From contig AP026549.1 of assembly GCA_026075535.2 (NCBI GenBank), forward strand, positions 2,108,001 through 2,172,000: DNA of 64,000 nucleotides. Direction: 5' to 3'. Positions 12,357 through 22,522 of the stretch are shown piece by piece. This stretch comes from Tricholoma matsutake. Taxonomy: Eukaryota; Basidiomycota; Agaricomycetes; Agaricales; Tricholomataceae. Numbering within the stretch: the stretch's first letter is position 1; each line of letters begins with the position of its first letter. The notes under the pieces were generated by a model. The model did not search any database and was not told where the DNA came from. It saw only the letters and a list, made by a program, of their open reading frames with translations. The translations under genes were made by a program, and so were the position numbers.

Positions 12357-13887
12357 ATGTCTGCTCCTTCTGCCTTATTTCAAAATCGTCAAAAGGCCTT
12401 CTATCAAAACTTCATCACCAAATTCTCCAAGCCATCATTTAACACGCTCGCCCAAAGTGACTTCCGCAAGGATTTCTTCGACCGCATGGAAAATGCAGCT
12501 CAGAACAACCACATCTTTGTTGGTCAGGATGGCAAACTGATTAGGATGATGTTATTTGGAGAGATTGCCCACTCTAGCTTGGGCACTCAGCTAGATTGTA
12601 AAGGAACTCATTACATGAGTACCAATAACGTGCGTTGTTCATTGTTGTCATCAACAATACTATTTATAATACTCTTACTCAGTTCATTGTCGACAAATCA
12701 AAACCAAAATATTGCCTTGCTCTTGCAAAACCGACGTGTGCAACTGAAAACATCAGCATCCTATTCGACAACACTTGCAATGAACTACAGACCATCTTTA
12801 GTAAGTTAACTAGTGATGAACAAGCAAATGTAAGTGCCCGATATTCTCTATATGAAGCAAACTCCTCTTCGGAATTACTTACCATCACTTAGAAGTTTGC
12901 TCACACAGATTGGACGACATCCAGTTCCTCAGATGGAAGAGGCCCTCATGATCTCATTCTCATCTATTTTGGTCCAATATACGGTGTATGTTTATTATTT
13001 AGATTATAAATCATCATCGCATTTTCATTTCATTTGTCACAATCCAGGTGCCTCCAACTACTGATGCTCCTTCAACATCCATCAGAGTCAAATGCCAGTT
13101 AGTTGAAGAAATAGTCGATGAAAACAAGATGAAGCATACAGAACATGTACAGAGCACTCCAAAAAGTGATGCTGAACATATCACAGCCAACACAGATGCC
13201 GGCATTCCAACCAGTACATATCCTCTACTTGATCTATCTGTTATAACTATCTGACTTCATCGCAAAGAGCATAATATATATGTCGGTGCCTACTATGACC
13301 CTCATCTTCTGCCAGACTATGGTGGAAATCTTTTTCGACATCATGAAGCAAAACTGATTCAACATGATGTTCAAGACACTGATCTGCATCTCATCCCTCC
13401 TTGGGAATATTACGATAAGCTATGCGCAGGCACCATGATATTGTGCACCGTAACATTGCACATGTATGAAATGAACATCACCAACACAAAAGGAAACCAG
13501 CCAAAAATGAGAAAAGTGAGTTGACCTCGTTTCCGCCAAAATCTGCTTTGCTTATGATGGGGCAGACATTCAAACTCAATGCCAAAACCATCCGAGTCGT
13601 CGCAAAGTCTGATCTTCCTGTGGAAATCTGGCAGCAACCAAATGTTGCCCATGAATTCGTCGGCACGAGTGACCCATACTACCAGTTCGCAACATCAACC
13701 ATCAGAATCAGACCCTTTGAGTCTGTTCAATGTCGTTGATGAAGGGTTGCACTCAGAGCAACAGCAAACCATGCAGGTGTTGTCCGAAAAGACTGAAGAC
13801 CGTGACATCATGATGAGAATCGATGACATTGATTGGTCGAAATCGGACAAATCAGCAGATGGGCAGCCAAAATCTAAAAAATCATAA
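12357..13887 (+). pseudogene. Second Helitron-associated gene, spliced, unknown function
   Basis: It starts at ATG 12357 (MSAPSALFQNRQKAF) about 130 bp after the Rep-helicase frame and runs in the same direction. Coding pieces in changing frames suggest several short introns: 12357-about 12600, about 12635-12892, 13048-13254, a stretch with NIYVGAYYDPHLLPDYGG and LIPPWEYYDKL (about 13275-13425), and 13521-13887 with QTFKLNAKTIRVVAKSDLPVE. TGA at 13252 and others interrupt it. I think such a second ORF accompanies Helitrons of this type in mushrooms, but I cannot name its domain; a DNA-binding accessory role is a guess. Confidence 0.5.
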
Positions 13888-13893
13888 GGCAAA

Positions 13894-13909
13894 CACACTT
13901 TGTAGTGTG
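13894..13909. terminator. Hairpin just after second Helitron gene
   Basis: CACACT, loop TTGT, AGTGTG lies 7 bp after the stop at 13887. A second palindrome, CTTGTATAT with ATATACAAG around TATC, is at 13978-13999. They lie between this gene and a possible antisense gene, so they could be 3'-end structures or only AT-rich chance. Confidence 0.3.
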
Positions 13910-14029
13910 CAATGAAATTCTGGTTTTGTAATTTCTATTATGCTCCCTCCGTTGGTCATGTAACACAGAAAACCCCACTTGTATATTATCATATACAAAG
14001 CTTCTCATTATGATGTATGAATTTGTACT

Positions 14030-14640
14030 TTATTGATTGACACAGCATACATGAAATAATCCTAAAAACATTGTCGTCAACCAACATCGCAAGCGGAAAA
14101 AAAAAGTCTGAACACTCACACAAGTACGTTGTGCACCCTGTGTTGATTCATGAGAGCTGAGCACGATGCAACAATGCACAATATCTTCTGAAATAAGAGG
14201 CACCAAGAAATACTGAGCATCAATGTAAGACATTAAAAAACACAAAAGCCACCGACCTTCTTCACCTATGGGCTGCAAATATTCATCAATGATACCTGCC
14301 AACTACAAACCATAATAAGTAAATACCACTGATCAATTAACTGTCTTCACCGATGAGCACATCACAAGATGCATACAACAACATCCGATTGTCCACAACC
14401 CAACGCCTGATGCAAGGACTCTACCAACAAATCCCGCCTCAAAAAGGTAATGCGCGCAAATAAAAACTTACCACAGAACACCCTACATCCACACCATCAT
14501 CCTCCAATTCGACTCTCTCCAACGCTGATATTTGCTGTCGCCAAATTAAAGACATCATCCTTCCACACCCTTCAGGAAGACCAAGCATCAATGTGGCAAA
14601 GTCGTTATGCAATTGCACAGCCTGCACCTCAGCAATGATG
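14030..14640 (-). other. Possible spliced antisense gene in the Helitron region
   Basis: Read on the minus strand, an open piece 14627-14475 (LHNDFATLMLGLPEGCG) ends at a good donor GTAAGT. A middle piece is about 14438-14345 and a last piece, after a TTTGTAG acceptor, contains LAGIIDEYLQPIGEEGRWL (about 14305-14250). The splice signals and clean frames suggest a real coding unit, convergent with the second Helitron gene. I do not recognise the protein. Confidence 0.28.
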
Positions 14641-15086
14641 CTGAACTGTTGAGGACACGATGCATCCTCACCTACAAAGAATGAGGTTCTGTCAGCAAGG
14701 ATCAGACCTCGCCGAAAGTCATATCAATAGACAGCAGTGTACAATGGATGCCATATCAGCTCGAGGACTCCAATGATTGAATGAAAAGGATCGGTTGGCA
14801 TTCCGGCAGATTAGACCTACATTGCAATATGCACAAAGGATGGGCAAAGTGAAACATTAAACTCGTCATCTTTCTCACAGTGCTATACCTACAAGTGCTA
14901 CCTCATCCACCTTCGTTAACATTGTTACAATCGAACATGAAAAATAAAAAAAGCCACAAATACTACAACCACGCCGAAGATGAGACTTGCAATTGAGTTG
15001 TCCATGAGAACTCAGAAACATGGGATGTGTGAGGGCACTTGCAAAAATCAAAAAAACACATGCTCTCCATTGCTATGTACCATTTG
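14641..15086. other. Stretch without recognised feature
   Basis: AT-rich sequence with many stops on both strands. It may hold the 5' part of the antisense unit or the 3' flank of the Helitron. Confidence 0.4.
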
Positions 15087-15102
15087 CACTACGAAAGTAG
15101 TG
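15087..15102. repeat. Hairpin downstream of Helitron genes
   Basis: CACTAC, loop GAAA, GTAGTG. It is followed by GGCTGG and the start of the 90-bp array. Its arms match those of the hairpin at 4930-4949, so it is a candidate Helitron 3' structure. Confidence 0.4.
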
Positions 15103-15108
15103 GGCTGG

Positions 15109-15870
15109 AACATATTGATGTTATATATCATTCTGACCAGTTTTTCAAGCTGAGCATGAAAATGGCATTCACATAGTCATGTGACCTACTGTATATGGAC
15201 CATATTGATGTCAGAATGATATATAACATCAATATGTTCCATATAAGGTAGGTCACATGACTATGTGAATGCCATTTTCATACTCAGCTTGAAAAACCAA
15301 TCAGAATGATGTATAACATCAATATGGTCCATGTACAGTAGGTCACATGACAACATGAATGCCATTTTCATGCTCGGCTTGAAAAACCAGTCAGAATGAT
15401 ATATAACATCAATATGGTCCATGTACAGTAGGTCACATGACTACCTGAATGCCATTTTCATACTCGGCTTGAAAAACTGGTCAGAATGATATATCACTGG
15501 CTGCACAGCAAAATACTTCTGAGAAGGTATGATGTCAGTATTCTGGAAGTACTCCCAATACTGCCACCATACTCACCAAGGGATATTTTGCCAGTATGCA
15601 TACCAATCTAGAATACTACTTCAGTACCTTCAGTACTATCAAAATATAGTACAATACTGTCAAAATACCTCTAGTGAAGTATGTTGACAATATTAGGAAT
15701 ACTGTCAGGATACCTTCACAGTACTTCTCAGGCAGTATTGTGCCTTGCACCCAGTGTATAACATCAATATGTTCCATATAAGGTAGGTCACATGACTACA
15801 TGAATGCCATTTTCATGCTCGGCTTAAAAAACCAATCAGAATGATGTATAACATCACTATATTCCATGAC
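15109..15870. repeat. 90-bp tandem array with one inverted copy
   Basis: Direct units begin with TCAGAATGAT at exactly 15211, 15301, 15391 and 15481, a 90-bp period. The fourth is split by a MITE (15495-15756) and resumes at 15757-15840, and a fifth is partial. 15109-15210 is the same unit in inverted orientation, so the left edge forms a large palindrome. Internal landmarks are GGTCACATGAC and GCCATTTTCAT. No coding capacity. Confidence 0.85.
15495..15756. mobile_element. 262-bp MITE, 3-bp target duplication TAT (PIF/Harbinger-like)
   Basis: The ends are inverted repeats starting CACTGGSTGCA and continuing about 50 bp with AATACT and GGTA motifs. It splits a 90-bp unit whose uninterrupted copies show the empty site. 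Comparison gives TAT at 15492-15494 and 15757-15759 as the duplicated target. A 3-bp target suggests PIF/Harbinger, but the terminal sequence alone does not prove it. Confidence 0.7.
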
Positions 15871-15939
15871 ATCATTCCAGGAATATGTGCCTAAGTGTAA
15901 AGAGCTCGAATTTTCCTTAATGATAGGTTTTATCTATGT

Positions 15940-16790
15940 TATAATGATGCTGCAGCCTCAAAACCACAACAATGGCCAACACAGCCACCACCCTAGGACC
16001 CAGAACCACTGCTGCAAGCAACTGCTTGTGGGGTGGGAATGGGCACCAGGATGACAGGACGAGATGACTGGAAGACTGGACAATGAGACAATGACTGGAC
16101 AAGACGACTGGATGATGAGACGGGATGACAACGACAAACAAGAAGCAGCAGCAAACGACGAGAAAAGCCCCAAGAGATGTCAATGGACATCTCTTGGGCT
16201 GCAAGTAAGTTTTTTCTTTCTTTTCTCATTCCTTTCTTTTTTTACTAACAAAGTTTTTTAGGTACTAATTTAAACTATTGATAACAACGATGACAAGACG
16301 GCAGGGGCCAATGAAAACAGACAATGGGGATGACAGGAAGGGACAGCAGGAGGAATGAGAAGGACAACGACCAGCACCAGCCACCACCATTGTGAGCCCC
16401 TGCTCGCAAGGTGGATCGCTGGTGCTCCACAATGAACCAACAACAATGGGAGGGGAGGGACAACAACAACAACAGTGGACAATGATGACAACAGGGGACA
16501 GCGACGGCAGCAGGGACGACAACAGGGGATGACGATGATGAGGGGGAGGGGGGGAGAACGACCATGACAACAGGATGACAACGGAGATGAGAAGGGGGGA
16601 CAATGACAATGGAACACACCACCCACCCCCAGCCTCATGAGCAACTGCTCGTGGGGTGGACCATGGGTGGAATGATGATGATGCCCACCACAGCACCCTG
16701 GAGACAAAAAGGGGGGGACTTTTTGTATTTTTTGTCCTTTGATATCTATAGTTATATTCAATTAAACTATTCATAAAAGATACCCCAAAG
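15940..16790 (+). repeat. Low-complexity hairpin/intron cassette, copy 1
   Basis: A purine-rich (GA/AAC-repeat) segment with three conserved elements also found at 21.9-23.3 kb and 50.4-51.9 kb. (1) A perfect 13-bp hairpin CCCAAGAGATGTC...GACATCTCTTGGG (16169-16198). (2) Just after it, an intron-like sequence with donor GTAAGT at 16205, CTAAC at 16245 and acceptor TTTAG at 16261 (57 nt). (3) After the acceptor, ATTGATAACAACGA. Small TGAGCAACTGCTCG-type hairpins lie at 16012-16031, 16390-16409 and 16633-16656. Long Pro/Ser/Val-rich minus-strand frames here are composition effects. It ends in a T-rich tract near 16720. Confidence 0.6.
16205..16261 (+). other. Intron-like sequence in cassette copy 1
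   Basis: GTAAGT donor, pyrimidine tract, CTAAC branch-like site and TTTTTTAG acceptor, 57 nt, the size seen in the host genes of this window. Confidence 0.5.
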
Positions 16791-16834
16791 AAATTAGTAG
16801 TTTGGATATCTGTGAAGGTCTGTAATGAGGTCAG

Positions 16835-17522
16835 TGTTAGGAAACCACCCCATTACCTAATAAACTTTCATTTTTATTTTATTATGTCGAATTACGCTAC
16901 ATGATGCCAAATGACGCTACCTTTTGATAGCATGAGAATTTTATTTTGCACACATCAAAATGTACGCACATGTACAAGTGCGTCGGTAACAACAATGTAC
17001 AATATATGTAACATAGTATATAAACCCTAAATACATGCCTAGGGGACCCCAGTTGTGTTCTCTTAGGTATTCCACCTACGTTTTCGGTGTGAAAGGCCTA
17101 TCTCAACAAACTTACCTATTAATAACCCCTCGCATCAAAACCATCAATTTCCCCATCACATGCACAGATCCTGCCCCCTTCTTGTAGAGAGAACCTGCAT
17201 GGTCTTAGCTAGCAGATAGTGGGTGTCGCCCTAACAGAAGAACACAACTTCCCATATCAGTGCGCCTTCTCTTATTTGCGCATACATCATTGTTTCACCG
17301 CGCCACATCCGATTACTCATCCTTTCGGCATGAGCCGGAAGTACTTGTATATACGTAATCTACCTTTTCTTTCATAAGCCGATGCCAGGCCTTGCCTTAC
17401 ATTGCGACTGCCAGTGATCGAGAGGCAGTGCTCATCATTAGGACAGCTGCAACCAGACAACCGATCGGATCTGGTTTAGTTATGATTTACATTACTCTAT
17501 TCAGACAACTATTTTAGTTACA
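16835..17522 (+). repeat. Probable 5' LTR of gypsy C
   Basis: It starts TGTTAGGAAACCACC and probably ends TTTTAGTTACA, 200 bp before the gag start. TATATAAACCCT at 17017-17028 looks like a promoter TATA region. No second LTR is present, so the right edge is tentative. Confidence 0.4.
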
Positions 17523-17722
17523 AGCCGAATTCAGTGATATCTCTGAGATCAGGCACTGTTGGAAGGGTTGTTGATCCGAAGTGTCAAAATAGGTGCCTGA
17601 CAAACGACGAACCATTGATGAACCTCGACGAACCTTATCACGTGACCCGTAGACGTTTGGAGAGGTCTCGAAGTAAAATTTTGAATTTGTCGAAGAAGTG
17701 ATTCATCACAGATTCTACAATT

Positions 17723-18830
17723 ATGTCCGAACCTTCAACTTCTAATCCCGGTCCTAATCCTGTTCCCATACCAGCACTAGAGGCAAAAATTGATGTGCTC
17801 ACAGCACAAATGTCGCAATTAGTGTCAGTATTGGCAGCATCACAGCCCAGACAAGTGGAAGTACAGCCAGAGATGACAGGAGAAAGAGATGATGAGATGG
17901 AGGAGATGGTGGAGTGGATATCGCAGGAGGATGAGACGGTGGAGAAATCCAGAAATGGAAAAGTGCGCTTACCTAAGTACACGCCCCCGCAAATCTTTGA
18001 CGGTACCATGGAGAATACAAAATCCTTCATCAGCTCTATAGTATTGTACATCCATGGGAGGAAGCCCGAGTTTCGTACAGCTGAGTCTAGGATTATGTTT
18101 GCTCTCTCATACATTCAGGGGGGGAAAGCACAGTTCTGGAGAAACAAGGCTATTAATCAAATTGCCATGGGAAATAAACCATTTGCAACCTTCAAGGAAT
18201 TTCTGGAGAGATTGGAGGCACAGTTTGGAGACCCTAATCCAAAGGCGACAGCCAATGCTAAATTAAAGACCATGCGCCAAGGTTCCTTAACGGCAGATGA
18301 ATTTATTTTGCAGTTCAAAGCAGAAGCTTTGCAAATGGACATGGGAGAAGCCGCATTGGTAGAGTTTTTGAAAGCAGGATTAAATCCCTCTTTATTCAAG
18401 TCTATCTACCGACTACCTTCTATGCCAGAGAAGTTGGATGAGTGGTATAATTGGGCAATGCACCTTGACCGGCAATATCGGCAGGAACAGGCGGAGTCAA
18501 AGTTGATGTACGGAAGTAGTAAATTTGGGAAAGTCATCAGGAGGAAAGTCCGAGAAAGGAAAGGCACCTAAGGCGCAAGCTCCGAGGGCACAGCCACCAG
18601 CCATGGCAGTAACACCTATAGTTACAGAGTCAGCAGCACCAGCAGAGGCAATGGAGGTTGATCAAGTGGGGAGATGAGCCCCACTTAAATGTTTTAACTG
18701 TGGGCAGTTAGGACACATTTCTAAGTATTGCAAGCAGAAGAGAAAGATCAGGGGAGCTACAATCGAGGAAGTGAAGCAGGAGGAAGGCAAGCAGGAGAAT
18801 TTTGTGGAAGAGTCCCAGTGAAGGTTTCCC
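17723..18830 (+). pseudogene. Gag of gypsy C with zinc knuckle
   Basis: The frame 17723-18571 is an almost intact gag: a short disordered N-terminus, an acidic patch, then a retrotransposon gag core with FDGTMENTKSFI, IQGGKAQFW and MRQGSLTADEFILQF. A frameshift near 18540 moves it to a frame carrying a Pro/Ala-rich linker, an in-frame TGA at 18675 and the CX2CX4HX4C knuckle CFNCGQLGHISKYC (about 18690-18731). A second shift near 18830 returns to the first frame for the protease. It differs clearly from the gags of A, B, D and E. Confidence 0.75.
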
Positions 18831-19400
18831 CATTGGTGACCCAGAATCATTACAATGTATTAGTATTCGAGGAAACCCAGAGTAAATCAGAAAAGGAAAT
18901 TGAGGAGGAGTACAACTGTTGCGAATCATGCAACAAAGAAAATTGTCACATGTCATTTCCGAAAACCCCTAAATTCTTTATTCGCTCTGCGCAAATAGAA
19001 CCCGAAATCACCTTGACTGTGGGACTGAAGACAGTCGACATGCATGCAGCTATTGATGTGGAAGTGTTGCTTGACAGTGGTGCTACAGGATTATTTATTA
19101 ATCAATCCTTAATTACCGGAAACGGTATTAACACATGCAAGCTGGCGCAACCTATAATGGTGTACAATATTGACGGAACAGTCAATCGTGGAGGAACTAT
19201 CAAGGAGGAGGTGACTATGGTACTAAAGTATCAGGAGCATCAGGAGCGAGCCATATTCAAAGTGTGCAATCTTGGGAAAACCAATCTAATAATAGGATGT
19301 CCGTGGTTATGGAAGCATAATCCCGAAATTGATTGGAAAACTGGGAAAGTACAAATGACTTGTTGTCCTAAGGAATGGAAACACACATCAAAGTCACAAA
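18830..19400 (+). pseudogene. Protease of gypsy C, element truncated after it
   Basis: Retropepsin fold with catalytic motif EVLLDSGATGLFI (about 19066-19104), VYNIDG and a C-terminal IIGCPWLWKHNPEIDW flap/helix region. The same protein pattern is seen in B. No reverse transcriptase follows: coding similarity stops about 19400, just before a perfect hairpin at 19413. Confidence 0.75.
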
Positions 19401-19412
19401 ACATGTTTCTGA

Positions 19413-19441
19413 GGCCTGTGTTTTCATGGGAAACACAGGCC
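19413..19441. repeat. 11-bp perfect hairpin at the 3' break of gypsy C
   Basis: GGCCTGTGTTT, loop TCATGGG, AAACACAGGCC. It lies exactly where gypsy C loses similarity to other pol genes, so it may mark a junction or the terminus of another element. Confidence 0.5.
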
Positions 19442-19789
19442 AGCCCCAGCTGTGATAGTGGACACCTACTTTCACGCCTCGTGGTATCTGCACACAACAC
19501 AACCAAACAACTCACACTGCCAACTGTATGAGATGTACTAACAGCTCATTCATTCACACACATCATTTTTGTAAGTCTTGCATCATTAAATGTGTAAACG
19601 ACAAATTAATGTTTATATTCACAGCTTAATACTTTGTGGCATTTGGTAAGCATATTGAGCTTAAATGTGAAATCAACCTGATGACCTATTGCAAGTTAAG
19701 TAATGACTTTTGTAAGTCGTTTTTTACTCAATATATTCATAGTACTAACTAAGTCGATCATTAGAAGCACGTTACTGACTTCACTACAA

Positions 19790-20285
19790 ACTTGTTCACT
19801 GCTTTGTTACAAACCTTTATTGACCTTGGCATAAACTATTACAAAAATGTTATTGACTTTAATACAAGCCATTACAAATTTGTTTACTGACTTTGTTACA
19901 AACCTTTACTGAGCTTGGTGTAAACTATTACAAACATGTTATTGACTTCAATACAAACAAACCATTACAGACTTGTTTACTGACTTTGTTACAAACCTTT
20001 ACCGACCTTGGTATAAACTATTACAAACATAGTATTGACTTCAATACAAACCATTACTGATCTTGGTATAAACCATTACAAATATGTTATTGACTTCAAT
20101 ACAAACAAACCATTACAAACTTGTTTACTGACTTTGTTACAAACCTTTACTGACCTTATAAACTATTACAAAAATGTTGTTGACTTCAATACAAACCATT
20201 ACAACGTTACAGACTTGTTTATAGATCTTGGTATAAACTATTACAAACATGTTTACTGACTTTGTTGCAAAGCTTTACTGACCTT
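19790..20285 (+). repeat. AT-rich compound tandem repeat
   Basis: Imperfect copies of a unit containing AAACTATTACAAA, TTATTGACTTCAATACAAAC and CTGACTTTGTTACAAACC occur at spacings of about 60-90 bp (phrase starts near 19832, 19924, 20014, 20072, 20160, 20234). Units differ by loss or gain of about 30-bp sub-blocks. 19442-19789 before it is AT-rich without features. Confidence 0.7.
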
Positions 20286-20409
20286 GCTTTAGTGCTTAGT
20301 CTAGCTTGTATGAGTAATAATCAGCCTTGCAACTTGGACTACATCTGGACAATCATTCAGAAGTGTAAATTTTCATTATGAAGTTGATTTGAATGTAGTT
20401 TGCTTGAAG

Positions 20410-20537
20410 TCTTAGCAGAGTCCAAGTGGAGTCCGAGTGGAGTCTGAGTGGAGTCCGAGCAGAGTCCTAGGACTGTCCGAGCAGTCCTAGTCTGAGTGGA
20501 GTCTGAGTGGAGTCCACTCAGACTAGGGGGGGGACTG
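20410..20537 (+). repeat. Right subterminal repeats and terminal inverted repeat of T
   Basis: GAGTCCGAGTGGAGTC-type units are repeated between 20416 and 20520, then the palindrome GAGTGGA-G-TCCACTC (20505-20519) and a G-run (20526-20533) ending GGACTG. Short repeated subterminal motifs are usual transposase-binding arrays in DNA transposons; that role is inferred. Confidence 0.7.
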
Positions 20538-21420
20538 CTTTCGTGCTGTGCAGATCACAGCAACAGTGCCAATGATACACGATACCATGCTACTTTGACC
20601 CAAATTCTTTGCCATCCAGGCACTTGAAGGAATCACTGTCGAAGGGGCTGAGAGGGATTTACTTCGCGAAATTCGAAGAGGAGTTCGGGATGGGAGGAGT
20701 GAAGATGCAGTGATGTTAGCGATGAAGGATTTGGAGAGGTCAAAGGGCAAGACACTGCGAAGTTCAGAGTGGGCAAAGGAGGATGGACTATGGAGGTTTC
20801 ATGATCAAATTTATGTTCCAATGATCCCTGACTTATGATGCAGAATCGCTGAACAACACCATGACTCAAAGATTGGGGGACATTGGAAGACCCTCAAACT
20901 CATTTCAAGGAACTACTGGTGGCTGAACATGTCTCAAATGAAGGCACAAAAATGCAAACCATTTGGTGAACTACATCCTCTCCTGGTGCCTGAAGCTTGA
21001 TGGGACATCGTAAGTGTCAGTTTCATCATTGAACTTCTTGATTCACATGGATTCAATGCTGCGATGGTTGTGGTGGACTTGGTGAGTAAACGAAGCCATT
21101 TATACCCACTCACACCACTGTCACCGCACTGGGCTCAGCTCGACTCTACCTCCAAAATGTCTGGAAGCTGCATGGCCTCCCCCGATTGATGCTGTCAGAT
21201 TGAGGACCCCAATTTGTAACCGAATTCATGCATGAATTGTATTGTCTACTAGGAATCACCATCTCAGCCTTGACTGCATATCACCCACAGTTGGATGGTC
21301 AAACTGAATGCGTTAACCAAGAGCTCGAACAGTACATTTGAATTTTCATAGGCAAACGACAGAACAATTGGGACACACTCCTACCCCTGGGTGAATTCAC
21401 ATACAACAACCACATCCACT
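20538..21420 (+). pseudogene. Pol of gypsy A, second part: integrase
   Basis: It continues gypsy A after element T. Readable blocks are ALEGITVEGAERDLL, then DGLWRFHDQIYVPMIPDL, the HHCC zinc-finger region (EQHHDSK, NYWWLNMSQ, with the Cys pair damaged) and the catalytic core from WDIVSVSFIIELL. Each block matches the equivalent part of B. Many frameshifts and TGA stops. It ends at the duplicated target CATCCACT of the hAT-like insertion. Confidence 0.78.
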
Positions 21421-21921
21421 TAGTGTTTGAAGGTCCAGTCCATAGGACCAACAAAAGACCGAGGACTGAACTGAACTGACACTCAGTCCAGGCCATTTTG
21501 TGGTTGCGGTTGCCCAGATTTGGGGTCAGTCTGGTTGCTGGTTGCCTCAATTTAGATATATTTAAAAACCATTCAAAAACTGGTTGCAACTCATTGCAAC
21601 CAGTCTTCTTACGGTAGTACATACTCATGTAATACTACTTACTTGACTAGAAAATACAACTAATAAATACATTTATACTATTTATACCAAGTGCTACATG
21701 TAGAAATGGGCAATGGGACAAGCCCAGGAGTAAAAAGCTTGTATGAAATGAGTCCTTATACACCCCATGGCTGAGCACAGACCATTTGGTTGTGCTTGCA
21801 CCCGGAAAAAAGAAAGTGGCACCACTTTGCCAAACAATTCCCATGATTGAGAATCACTCACATCCTTTCCTCTCACCATCAACAACACCTCCACACCTCA
21901 ACTGAATGACTGCAAAGTGGG

Positions 21922-21947
21922 CCCAAACAACAAGCTAGTTGTTTGGG
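21922..21947. repeat. Cassette palindrome split from its intron by a hAT insertion
   Basis: CCCAAACAAC, loop AAGCTA, GTTGTTTGGG: perfect 10-bp stem, immediately followed by CCCAGG where the intron donor would start. Confidence 0.6.
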
Positions 21948-21954
21948 TCCCAGG

Positions 21955-22515
21955 TAGTGTTTTTAAAGTCTGGTTCAGTCCAGTTTTTTTGCCCCATTTG
22001 GATGAACCACAACCATAACCAGTTTCCTATTATGGTAAGACCCCAAAAAACCAGACTGAACCTGAAAAAACTGGTCCAAAACAGTTCGAACCAGTTTAAA
22101 CTGGTTTGAACTGACTAAAACTGGTCTTCTATCTCATAAAATCAGTTTGTAAACAATAGTACACAGTGTATTTTAGTTAACTGTAAAGGTTTTATGGTGA
22201 TAACAATCCTCTACATCTCAAAATACACAACTATGAAATGTTGTGCAAGTTAGGTTTTGCAGTTGCATATTGTTTTGGCCATAGCACATGCAATTCTGGA
22301 CCATTTCTCTTTAAAATTGGGTCAAAAGATGTGTATTTACAAGGAGTACCTTATGACAGTTTGAACCAACCTGAACCGGTTTTTATCAGCTCGGTTCAGA
22401 GCAGTTTTACAATCCCAGGATGACCAAACTGGACTGAAGGTCCGATTTTTTTCCAGTTCAGTCCAGTTCACTTGCCAGTTTTTTCCGGTTCTATGAACCA
22501 GACTTTTAAACACTA
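21955..22515. mobile_element. Nested hAT-like element, 561 bp, duplication GTCCCAGG/GTGCCAGG
   Basis: The ends are TAGTGTTTTTAAAGTCTGG and the inverted CCAGACTTTTAAACACTA. The flanking 8-mers at 21947-21954 and 22516-22523 match at 7 of 8 positions. It sits in the 5' splice-site region of the cassette intron that continues at 22523. It belongs to the same broad family as its host element but has different internal sequence. Confidence 0.72.
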
Positions 22516-22522
22516 GTGCCAG

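Larger units (their letters stand above)
4754..20537. mobile_element. Element T, 15.8 kb, terminal inverted repeats and 8-bp target duplication, composite content
   Basis: The host sequence of gypsy A gives the boundaries. CTTTTGTG (4746-4753) flanks the left end and CTTTCGTG (20538-20545) the right; they differ by one C/T at a CpG, and joining them restores the integrase frame (gat gct ctt tcg). Inside the ends are a C-run (4768-4779) and a matching G-run (20526-20533), each followed inward by a related 15-bp palindrome. An 8-bp duplication fits hAT or another 8-bp class, but no transposase was found. The cargo is a Helitron gene set, a tandem array, a low-complexity cassette and a truncated gypsy. 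It may be a large non-autonomous DNA transposon or a small one swollen by nested insertions. Confidence 0.7.

Noticed and set aside
15109..15870. CRISPR array
   Set aside because: Units are contiguous 90-bp tandem copies without unique spacers, one unit is inverted, and the genome is fungal.
16265..16774. Long overlapping minus-strand frames (169, 163 and 115 codons)
   Set aside because: All are Pro/Ser/Val/Cys-rich translations of purine-rich low-complexity DNA, open in several frames at once, with no domain.
19790..20285. Centromeric or telomeric satellite
   Set aside because: Only about 500 bp of imperfect units inside a mobile element; nothing supports a chromosomal role.
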